From contig JAUCBJ010005304.1 of assembly GCA_032718475.1 (NCBI GenBank), positions 1-27,457 on the forward strand: a DNA stretch of 27,457 bases, given 5' to 3'. Of the stretch, positions 10,013 through 18,230 are shown one piece after another (position 1 is the first letter of the stretch; each line of letters starts with the position of its first letter). The stretch comes from Nemertoderma westbladi (taxonomy: Eukaryota; Xenacoelomorpha; Nemertodermatida; Nemertodermatidae). Under the pieces are notes generated by a model, which did no database searches, was not told the DNA's origin, and saw only the letters and a list, made by a program, of their open reading frames with translations. A program made the translations under genes and the position numbers.

Positions 10013-10097
10013 GTGGAATATCTGTCTGGAAATCTGTCTGTCAAAATGTAAGACAGATAGACGGACAACCGATCGACGGACAGACTAGATTCCACAA
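10013..10097. repeat. Imperfect inverted repeat rich in CTGTCTG/CAGACAG
   Basis: Left arm CGTGGAATATCTGTCTG is complementary, with small mismatches, to right arm CAGACTAGATTCCAC. The interior repeats CTGTCTGTC and GACAGATAGACGGAC can pair too. It could fold into a hairpin or be the end of a small DNA element. Confidence 0.5.
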
Positions 10098-10492
10098 AAT
10101 GTAAAACTGACATCGGGAATGAAATCAGCGACCGCGAAAACCCACATAAATATATTTTTACCTCTGTGCGGTGTACTTCATTCATGTGAGACACTATTTG
10201 ATTAAAAAGGTAATTTGATAAGCTTAATAAATTTCGACCAGTTTTTTTGATTTCATAATATTTCCCCATTTGTTTAATGAAAAATTATAAAAAAATACGG
10301 GTTTTTTCATTTTTTTAATTTTCATTTTTTTTTAAACATTGCCAATTATCAGAAATAGAAAATGAAAATACAAAAAGTGGTCAAAGAAATATGATGAAAA
10401 TTAACATGCTGGTTCCAAAAAATGTGGTATTGAAAAATAAAAATGGCAAATAACGGAGGAGTAGACTTTTTAGCGTGCATCTCAACAGTGCA

Positions 10493-10670
10493 TAACAGCT
10501 GATCACTCTCAAAAATAAAACTGTAACCAGTTCTATTGTGTTTAGTTTATTGTTTTGGTTATAATAACGTGCCAGTGTAACCTGCTCGTTTCCCTAAATT
10601 GAGAATTTAACATTCAGGCGGGATATTAATTCGCTGAGATGAGATTTGCGTCCAGTTTCCTCCCCTGTCT
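10493..10670 (+). mobile_element. MITE family A, copy lacking its left end
   Basis: The core and right terminus are well preserved (TTTGCGTCCAGTTTCCTCC then CCTGTCT). This copy shows the right inverted repeat without the homopolymer expansion seen at 4862-4888. It lies about 180 bp beyond the 3' end of the SLC9C1-like coding sequence. Confidence 0.8.
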
Positions 10671-10784
10671 CATACTAAATTTCAGTATGGAACATTATTA
10701 TAACAAATATTTGTCAATACCAATGGCCACGAAATATTGAAAATTTTCTAACGTTAGTTTACATTAATTATCAATATAATTATT

Positions 10785-10790
10785 TTATTC
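10785..10790 (-). terminator. Candidate poly(A) signal of the SLC9C1-like gene
   Basis: AATAAA on the minus strand, about 60 nt after the TAA stop. Confidence 0.55.
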
Positions 10791-10850
10791 AATCTTTTAT
10801 CAATTTAATTCTATCCAATAAGATAATATCAGAAACTGACGAACTTGGCA

Positions 10851-13800
10851 TTACAACTTATCGCTCCCTCCGTCAAAAGGTTCAAAACCGTCTTCATCCA
10901 CAATAGATATTCTGGCACTGGCACTCGGCTTTAAGTTTATAGATGACCAATTACGGAACTGGGTAGAACTTGATTTCTTATATCCCGCTGCGTTTGGATT
11001 CAAAACCTCAACGTTGATGTCGGTAGACGCTCGATCATTAGAGGTCTCGCTGATTCGCAGTGTCGTCGATTCAATTGATTCGGCCACAACCAAGAGTTTG
11101 ATATGAGATAAATCAACCCCAGTAAATGTAAGTTCCTCTTCAGTAACGGGAATTAAACATGGCCCGGTGTAGGTTGATACACTCCCCTTGGCTACACCTT
11201 GGATTAGTACTAGCGTAGAAACACCATCACCGACTGTGTACGTAGAATTCGCTATATGTTCTATGTACCCGTACGACAGATGAGCTTTCGTATGATGGAG
11301 TAACCACCCCTCATCCATGAGGAGACGTCCACCTTCACGCATCGCGCACGTCTTCCACAGTTCATCAAACATAGTTTCATCATTGTCTAAACATTTCAAT
11401 AAAACAGGAGAACCAATGAAATACGCCTCAACATTACTATCCGCTCGAGCTGTAACACTGATTTCTATTCGAGATGTATCAGTAGATCTTACATTATTTT
11501 CATTTTCAACGATAGAATGTAGAAATTCCAACTCTCCGATGACACTTCCCTTGGATTTGAGTGCTCCCCAAGAATTTTGAGCGGAAATTTCTAATGAAAC
11601 AGCAACAAATCCACTGGTTATGACCAAAACCCCAGCGGCTGGTTTATCCAGAGTCATCAACTCGTCACCTGTCTTAAACTTCATTAACACTGCTTCCGCC
11701 TGTACCAGCTCTAAGTTCGTGGGGCAATTGCAGAGCCATCTGATTTTATTGAATTCTTTACAAGCCGAGGGGATGCATGCAGGTATTGTAGTATGATAAA
11801 GAATAATACGATCGTGAACAAAGGTCTTATACAATTTCAGAAACTCACTGTGTCCTATCACTCCGTTTTTTGATAAACTATGAATAATCGCTGTTTGATT
11901 ATTAATCACCAGTCGACAAGCGTGTTTAGTTTTTAACGAAATCGCGATACCATGATGGCGAACTTCAAGGTTCCCTAAACAGTGGTGCAGTGCCGCCCTG
12001 TTCGTTCTAATTTGCGCCCTAATTGCGTTCAAAGCGTTCTCACTTTTGGAAATATTTACTATCATCGCCAAAGAAGCATCTTCAGCCAATAGTTGACCAT
12101 GGGCCATATCATATCCAACACTTAATTGCTTGTTCATTTTCTGCTGCACTAATTTCAAGAGGAATACTACTACAATTCGCAGCATTCTAATACCCCGAAG
12201 AATACGAATTGTTTTAAGAAATTTTGCAAATTTGAATCCTTTCGTAACTTTCACACCTCTACTCAAATCCCCGGTAATCGGTTGTTTACAAGGATAAGCA
12301 TCCTCGATCGCTATATCTACAACACATAGAACCAACACCGCGAAATCAAGCCAATTCCAGCGGGAAAAAAAGTAATACTTTCTTTCTCCTAGCATTCGAA
12401 TCAAGGCCTCAAGACAATAAATTGCAAAAAAAACGTGATTGATGATATTCAGCTCATAATAATTAATATTATCTTGTTCACACTCTTCGTCTGTTGGCTT
12501 GTCGGGCAATGGGTTTTTTGCGTGCATCACTAATTCAATCACCACAGGGAACAAATTTATAAAGACAAGGAACTGCATGGTGTTTTCAAACCAGGGCGCA
12601 ATTGCTATTTTGTAAAATATTTTAAGAAGTGAGTATTTGGGCGGTGGAATTGTAGGTCTCACGTACGACGACGCTATATTAAGCAATTTATTTTCAATAT
12701 AGATGTAGACTTTCCTCAAGGAGAGATACTTGGTGATTGAACTAAACTCCACAAATGAGATATTGTCCATAGCGTAATCTGATAATCGTTGCAAATATTG
12801 CAAAGACATCGCACCCAAGGTACCAGATTTATATTGACGATGGTACGACATAGTCTGCATTTTTATGAAGCGTTTTACCGTGTCTGTATATTCAAAAGCC
12901 CGTTCTTGTAAAGATGAAGCTTTGTCCACCTCGGAGTACGGGTCTACTACCTCCGTAAATTTTGCAACCAATGTCCAATTCGCATCCGCCAGGAACACAT
13001 TTTCCCGTAAGGAGCTTATAGTTGCGGCCGTATGATTCCGTAACTTGTTCAGAGAGACCCGCATCGAGCGAACCTCCGATGTTGTTACAATGTTCATCTT
13101 CAGCAACCTCATTATAGGCCCCACGGTGGAGCCATTGATAACCAAAGTAAGAAAAACTATCCCGGCCGTATAGAAAAGAACTTTACTTCCAACATTCAAT
13201 CTATATGTATGATCTCTTTTATGAGTCTGTGCTACCATGAGAGCTAGAGACAGAGCGAGCGCCCCGCGGAGACCACTCCAGGAAACGATGAGCGCGCTCT
13301 TCACAGAAAAACCGTAGCCAAACCTCCGCAAAAAAGGAAAGAGAAGTCCAACGACCGTAAATCTTATAAGATTTACCATAACATATAGAAGCAAAAGATA
13401 GCCAATTTCTGTTACAAAATCATTTTTAAAATCGGTACACCCGAATATAATGAGACCGGAAATAATGAATATGAGAGTGTTGGATATGTAGACGATTATA
13501 TCCCAGAAGTGGTGCAGTGGTTGCTCTACCTGATGGGAGATTGATGTCTTGTTGGTGTTGACAACAAGGCCAAGGACAACGGTGGCGAGCACTCCAGAAA
13601 CTTCAGTCTGTTCACCAATAAAGAAGGTGAGGTAAGCAGAGACAAATGTAATCATGATCTCGACGATTCCATCATCATGAACAAAATCCAAACACAGGAC
13701 CGTGACCTTGCCCATGAAGTAGCCAAGCAGCGGGCCACAAACTGGGAGTAAAAAAGTTTTTATAAGGTCATTATTTTCGATGGGTATCGCTTCTGGTTCT

Positions 13801-14408
13801 AATTTCTGAAAGATATGATAAAGTACAATGGCGACGCCATCATTGAGCAATGATTCACCTTCGATGAGAGTGCCAAGGACACTAGATCCGATTACTTCGT
13901 TAAGAAGAGCGACCACAGCGACGGGGTCTGTTGCACTAACCAACGCACCGAACATAAAGCAGGAAGTCCAATTCCAACCGAAAGGGAAAGCCAACAAACA
14001 AAACAAGCCAGTAAGTGCGCTGGCCAAAGAAAATCCCAAAACAGCTATCAACAGGATCTGAACAATACTTCGAGACATAACATGAACATCCAAACAAAAG
14101 GCAGAGTCGAATATAAGTACCGGTAGAAATATATACTGTATCATGTGGGGATTAATATTGATAAGCGGAGTAACAAATTGCTCGATAGTTACAGAGTAAT
14201 TAGCACTAAACCCCAACAAACATCCAATAATTAGAAGAACCACGGTGTAAGGGAATGGGAGCTTCTTCAATAATAGTCTGACTAACACGCCAGTAGTAAG
14301 TAATATACAAAGGGAGAGAATCAGATCAGAGTCCTTACTTTCGTCATCCTTCTTATGCAAAGCTTTACTTGAATTACCGCTATCCCGGCATTTGTAATCG
14401 GCCACCAT
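10851..14408 (-). CDS. SLC9C1: Sperm-type Na+/H+ exchanger (SLC9C1-like), intronless 1,185 aa
   Basis: It exchanges Na+ and H+ across the plasma membrane; in the sea urchin family member the activity is gated by voltage and tuned by cAMP, in the sperm flagellum. Residues ~25-435 are a multi-helix exchanger domain with ATDPVAVVALL (159-169), GESLLNDG (184-191, with the Asn-Asp pair) and SGLRGALAL (378-386). Residues ~600-755 form a four-helix voltage sensor; its S4 (723-744) has Lys/Arg at every third position, eight in all. Residues ~880-1010 resemble a cyclic-nucleotide-binding beta-roll (GEL at 958-960). The length agrees with human SLC9C1 (about 1,177). The start ATG at 14408 opens the frame ahead of the first membrane helix. 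There is no intron in the coding sequence. It is nested in an SF3B3 intron on the same strand. Confidence 0.93.
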   Translation of the reverse strand: MVADYKCRDSGNSSKALHKKDDESKDSDLILSLCILLTTGVLVRLLLKKLPFPYTVVLLIIGCLLGFSANYSVTIEQFVTPLININPHMIQYIFLPVLIFDSAFCLDVHVMSRSIVQILLIAVLGFSLASALTGLFCLLAFPFGWNWTSCFMFGALVSATDPVAVVALLNEVIGSSVLGTLIEGESLLNDGVAIVLYHIFQKLEPEAIPIENNDLIKTFLLPVCGPLLGYFMGKVTVLCLDFVHDDGIVEIMITFVSAYLTFFIGEQTEVSGVLATVVLGLVVNTNKTSISHQVEQPLHHFWDIIVYISNTLIFIISGLIIFGCTDFKNDFVTEIGYLLLLYVMVNLIRFTVVGLLFPFLRRFGYGFSVKSALIVSWSGLRGALALSLALMVAQTHKRDHTYRLNVGSKVLFYTAGIVFLTLVINGSTVGPIMRLLKMNIVTTSEVRSMRVSLNKLRNHTAATISSLRENVFLADANWTLVAKFTEVVDPYSEVDKASSLQERAFEYTDTVKRFIKMQTMSYHRQYKSGTLGAMSLQYLQRLSDYAMDNISFVEFSSITKYLSLRKVYIYIENKLLNIASSYVRPTIPPPKYSLLKIFYKIAIAPWFENTMQFLVFINLFPVVIELVMHAKNPLPDKPTDEECEQDNINYYELNIINHVFFAIYCLEALIRMLGERKYYFFSRWNWLDFAVLVLCVVDIAIEDAYPCKQPITGDLSRGVKVTKGFKFAKFLKTIRILRGIRMLRIVVVFLLKLVQQKMNKQLSVGYDMAHGQLLAEDASLAMIVNISKSENALNAIRAQIRTNRAALHHCLGNLEVRHHGIAISLKTKHACRLVINNQTAIIHSLSKNGVIGHSEFLKLYKTFVHDRIILYHTTIPACIPSACKEFNKIRWLCNCPTNLELVQAEAVLMKFKTGDELMTLDKPAAGVLVITSGFVAVSLEISAQNSWGALKSKGSVIGELEFLHSIVENENNVRSTDTSRIEISVTARADSNVEAYFIGSPVLLKCLDNDETMFDELWKTCAMREGGRLLMDEGWLLHHTKAHLSYGYIEHIANSTYTVGDGVSTLVLIQGVAKGSVSTYTGPCLIPVTEEELTFTGVDLSHIKLLVVAESIESTTLRISETSNDRASTDINVEVLNPNAAGYKKSSSTQFRNWSSINLKPSASARISIVDEDGFEPFDGGSDKL

Positions 14409-14636
14409 TCTTATTCAAATTAATCAAAACTTTTAACAAAAATTTATTATGTTCCAATTTGTAATCATATTATATAATGTGGGTCTTTGTAATTATCTTT
14501 AACAATCAAAAATAAACTTAAGATTAAGAAACTTGTAGCTTATGTGTCTCAAATTTTAATGTATTGGGTACCCACCTTGAATTTAATGTCAATGACAATG
14601 ACATAAATATTTATTCATTGTTATTTATAATTTATT
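14409..14636. other. Upstream region of the SLC9C1-like gene
   Basis: AT-rich; it should contain the 5' UTR and promoter if transcription starts nearby. No core promoter motif can be named with confidence. Confidence 0.4.
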
Positions 14637-14791
14637 ATTGACGTTATGGGTAAATGAGTGGTTTCATATATTATTAGAACTTTTTGTCGGGCACAGCTTT
14701 TATAAAGTCGGCATTGACGTCCAGGTGGGATCGAACTAGTGACCCCCGGGTTGGAAGTCTGACGCTCTAACGATTCAGCTAGCGGCTCCAT
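14637..14791 (-). mobile_element. tRNA-derived SINE
   Basis: On the minus strand the head (14791 to about 14722) reads like a tRNA: an A-box-like AGCTGAATCGTTAGAGC, an anticodon-loop-like GACTTCCAACC, and a B-box-like AGTTCGATCCC. It is followed by an unrelated tail GCCGACTTTATAAAAGCTGT through ACCACTCATTTACCC. The order tRNA head then unrelated tail is that of a SINE. The tail is repeated in the opposite orientation at 14926-15005. Confidence 0.7.
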
Positions 14792-14925
14792 TAAACGATA
14801 AAACCTGGAAATACTATCTGATACCTTGTATGTCCGCAATTTATCTCCGAATGGCCTCCCATCTGTCAATACCATCATAAGCTGTCACTGTGCTCAACCC
14901 TACCGTACATGGCCGTCTTTTTATT

Positions 14926-15005
14926 ATGCCGACTTTGTAAAAGCTGTGCCCAAAAAAAAAGTTATAATATTATATGAAACCACTCATTCACCCATGACAC
15001 CAATC
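14926..15005 (+). mobile_element. SINE tail, inverted copy
   Basis: TGCCGACTTTGTAAAAGCTG, then GTGCCC, an A-run, and ATATGAAACCACTCATTCAC match the tail of the minus-strand SINE at 14637-14714 with few differences. The tRNA-like head is not evident upstream of this copy. Confidence 0.7.
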
Positions 15006-15265
15006 ACGGATAGTCCAGGAATGCCGCAGCATTTAAGGGGAAGGGGAGTTGGCATTACTATGATATTATATATATATTATACTATGGTATTACTGTAAGT
15101 GTTACACGAGTCACAATTTTTCTAAGATTTTGATCAATTATTACTCAATGAAGACTCAATTATTATTATACCATTGTGTTTATTTCCATTTTTGTTTCTA
15201 ATTTTCTACTTATTATTTCTAGAACACTGTTTTGTATAACACTGTTCAGAATAATTAACAATATG

Positions 15266-15478
15266 CAGATAGGGGGGGAAACTGGACGCAATAAAAATGC
15301 ATCCCTCTCCAGGGGAAATAACAGCTGATTAATCTCAAAAATAAAACTGTAACCTGTTCTATTGTGTTTAGTTTATTGTTTTGGTTAAAATAACGTGCCA
15401 CTGTAACCTGCTCCATTCCCTAAATTGAGAATTTAACATTGAGGCGGCATTTTAATTCGCCCAAGATGGGATTTGCAA
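15266..15478 (+). mobile_element. MITE family A, copy with intact left end
   Basis: The left terminus AGATAGGGGGGGAAACTGG and the core are well conserved with 4616-4893. The right terminus breaks off after GATGGGATTTGCA. This copy shows that the ancestral left end had only about seven G. Confidence 0.8.
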
Positions 15479-16149
15479 ACGGAAATTTTGCAAGAAGACA
15501 AACGTTATCCTAATATCAAAGAATTTTCGAAAATTATTTCGATAAAGAGGATAATGCGATAAAGTAGGCCCAATCCGTTGGTTTGTTGCCTGAGGGTAAT
15601 TCCACTTGCATGAATAAAGACTGTAGTCCGTCTACTCGTAAGTGGAAAGTACAAGCAAAGCATTAGTCTGTCAATCATATAGTATATAATAATCTATTAA
15701 AAAAAAACAATGGTATAACTGAGTTATCAAAATCTCAAAAAACATTGTGACTCGGGTTGTAGTAAAACCACACTTTCAAAGCCCCACCCCCCCCCCCCCC
15801 CCCCCATCCAAATGTATACTTCCTATACTATTCATTCCTTCCCATTTGAAAATGTTTCAAAAATATTCCATTTTTTCCAATATTTTTTACAGCTCTTAAC
15901 ATTTTTTAAAATAGTAGCTAGTTTCTTAATAACGAATAAGTTCGAACAGGTTCGGGGATTGTGGGTGCACGTGGGGTCCAGACCGCCGCGATTCATATTG
16001 TCAAACCTGTTGGATGAATGTAAATTATGTTCTAGAACATAATATATATGAATTTAAATAAACTAGCTATCTTAAAAAAATATAGAAGTGGGTTTGCACA
16101 CTGTACAGGCTATAGTAATGCCAGATGGTTTGTATAAAATGTTAAGGTT
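15479..16149. other. AT-rich intronic DNA with a poly-C tract
   Basis: No gene recognised. A C homopolymer of 19 lies at 15787-15805. A 14-bp perfect palindrome ATGTTCTAGAACAT lies at 16027-16040. Confidence 0.6.
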
Positions 16150-16830
16150 ATTTTATTTTTAAGCACCATTTTCGTTAGCAAATTCCTAAAAGTTATATAA
16201 AAATTCGTAAAAGTAAAAAAAGTGTTAATATATAATAAATCATGTTTTGAAAAATTACTAGCAAGTCAATTAGCTAATGTTCTAGAACACAATATTGGGA
16301 TTGAAAAAAATTTAAATGTAAAATATTTTGATAGACTTTTATTCCCTTTACTCATATACCAAATCTCAAAAACAGAATTCCTTGTCGTCTTGAATTACAG
16401 GCGCTCGAAATTTGTACTTTGCACCCGGTTACCTTGGCAACTACAAGATAAAAATTCCAGAAAGACATTTTATTACATTGCTATGAATCCTAGTCATCAT
16501 ATCCACCTAACAAAAGTAGCATAAAAAAAGTTTCTAAGAAAATATTATGAAAATAGTGTCATAAATAGGGAAACGATCGGCCTCCGCTAATTTCAGGAAT
16601 CCGCTCGCTGTGACCTGTTGTTTAGTACAACTTGACAACAGGACTGCTTTTATAAATATTCTAGAATACATAATTAGGGTGACAATAATACAATCGGATG
16701 AACTATGGAATTTTATATAACTTTTAAGAATTTTTATACATCTTTTAATACAACTTTTTGATATTTTTATATAACTTTTAAACATTTTATATAACTTTTG
16801 CAAATGAAAATGGTGCTTTAAGATTAAAAT
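16150..16830. mobile_element. Inverted-repeat element, about 0.7 kb, no coding capacity
   Basis: The left arm (16150-16214: TTTTTAAGCACCATTTTCGT then AAAAGTTATATAAAA) is matched in reverse complement at about 16741-16830 (TTAAAGCACCATTTTCATTT then AAAAGTTATATAAAA). The right arm has extra tandem copies of a TATATAACTTTTAA unit. It looks like a non-autonomous DNA transposon or foldback element; exact ends and target duplications are not resolved. Confidence 0.6.
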
Positions 16831-17448
16831 GTGGGCTCGTTAGCTATTATATAGAATGGTTAACTAGTTGCAAATTATTGGTACTTTTATAGAATAATCT
16901 AGTTACTAAGAAACAAGGAATTACTATTAGTCAAGGCAACACCCGCATGGGAAAAATAGATTATTCTGCGATGATATACCGTGGCTTAAGTGTCATAAGG
17001 TCCTGCCTTAAGTAAAAAATTGCAATTGTTCAGGAGAGCCTATAAACGAAAGAGATATATAGGGCCTTTCTGCAGTAAAATATTGTCCAATATGATTCTT
17101 GGATTTCACTTTACCACGCAATAATCATCACTTCACATTGGTTAAAGAGTTCAAAACTACACCAGCTGATAGAGCGTGTCTTAATGTGTGGAATTGTATA
17201 AAAAAGTAAAATGCGACAAAAATTGACTTAGGGCCTTACGACACTTAAGCCTAGGACTATTACCGGTACATATTTTGGACGATTTTGGTAAGTAATAAAA
17301 ATCGTCCATCCACGTTGGCATTGGTATTATTCGGTGTATTCGTAATCTTAATGAAAAATTTCTGCCCATAAACTATTTAGCAGCTCGGCCATTATTGTTG
17401 GGTAATAAATGTTATGCTGATTTTTACCTAATTAATCGATGGGTGAAT
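16831..17448. other. Intronic DNA, nothing recognised
   Basis: AT-rich, with no supported coding or RNA gene and no clear repeat. Confidence 0.5.
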
Positions 17449-17800
17449 ACGAACTACTACTACTGTACTACTAGGTCGAGCGAACTCGGACAGTGGAAAT
17501 GAGATCCTTCCAGGCTTCCCGATTCTCCATAGTTGTCGCAATTTCGTTTCTCCCAAGTTCAGTATCCCTTTCAAGTTGATCTATATATGTTATGGCCGGT
17601 CGGCCACGACTACGCTTTCCTTGTGTTGGTTGCCAGAGAAGTAGATCTGGTATGACCTCGTCTTTACTTCTCCTGCAGTGCCCACTGAATCTTAATCTGC
17701 GTTCACGGAGAGTGGTTGATACAGGTGGTATAGTACCATAGAGCTCGGCGTTTGTCATGTGTTGTATCCAGCTAATGTTTGGGCTGCCATGGCCTACGGG
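17449..17800 (-). mobile_element. RTE-like retrotransposon, 3' end fragment
   Basis: The minus strand encodes SPNISWIQHMTNAELYGTIP, then LRERRLRFSGHCRRSKDE, LLLWQPTQGKRSRGRPAITY and NREAWKDLI. This is the C-terminal zinc-knuckle-like and tail region of an RTE-like element, related in layout to the plus-strand fragment at 1200-1920. A TAG/ACT triplet run at 17449-17472 after the stop is the expected simple 3' tail. The reverse transcriptase core is absent, so it is 5'-truncated and dead. Confidence 0.75.
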
Positions 17801-17852
17801 CTGCCCTTAATAGCCTTGTGTAGCAATCATCAATTCGGTCGGCCCTTTCATT

Positions 17853-18090
17853 CCAAAACCCAGTATCCCAAATGTTTCATTTTGAGAAAAACGCAAAAGA
17901 CTTTGGACCTTCTGCGATTGATGATCAAAGCTATGAACCCAAAATTTGTCAGAACCAAGGGAAGCCATTGGTTAATTTAGCCAACCAATGAAAAACAGGA
18001 ATTTATTTACCAGAATTTAACTCATGAAATGAGGCATAGTCGTTGATACTGGGTTTTGATATGAAACTTTTTGGAGATATTGGGTTTTGG
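17853..18090 (+). mobile_element. MITE family B, copy 1
   Basis: It begins CCAAAACCCAGTATC and ends GGAGATATTGGGTTTTGG, which are reverse complements. It shares internal blocks with 20996-21244, such as AAGACTTT, TGATTGATG and an ACTCATGAAATGAGGC-like block. Confidence 0.65.
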
Positions 18091-18122
18091 ATTTATGCCA
18101 AAACCCAGTATCTCCAAAAAGT
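18066..18122. repeat. 25-bp hairpin of abutting MITE B ends
   Basis: Arms 18066-18090 and 18098-18122 are complementary over 25 bp with a single non-pairing position and a 7-nt loop ATTTATG. The right arm is the left terminus of a second MITE B copy placed head-on against copy 1. Confidence 0.85.
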
Positions 18123-18230
18123 CCAAAAAACTTCTCCAAAAAACTTTTTGGCAAACCTTTGTTTCAATTAATTCAAGCCTTTTATTACCAATTATTATTA
18201 TCGAACCTTTTTAGACATTGTTCATCCAGC

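Larger units (their letters stand above)
9085..10490. other. AT-rich spacer between the two nested genes
   Basis: No gene recognised. It holds a short (TG)n run near 9384-9398, a MITE A relic at 9764-9870 and an imperfect inverted repeat at 10013-10097 made of CTGTCTG/CAGACAG motifs. Confidence 0.6.

Noticed and set aside
11317-14061. Plus-strand open frames at 11317-11580 and 13828-14061
   Set aside because: Antisense shadows of the SLC9C1-like coding sequence.
14722-14791. A functional tRNA gene (anticodon TCC, Gly-like) on the minus strand
   Set aside because: The anticodon stem does not pair (TCAGA against CCCGG) and a SINE tail follows directly; it is a tRNA-derived SINE head.
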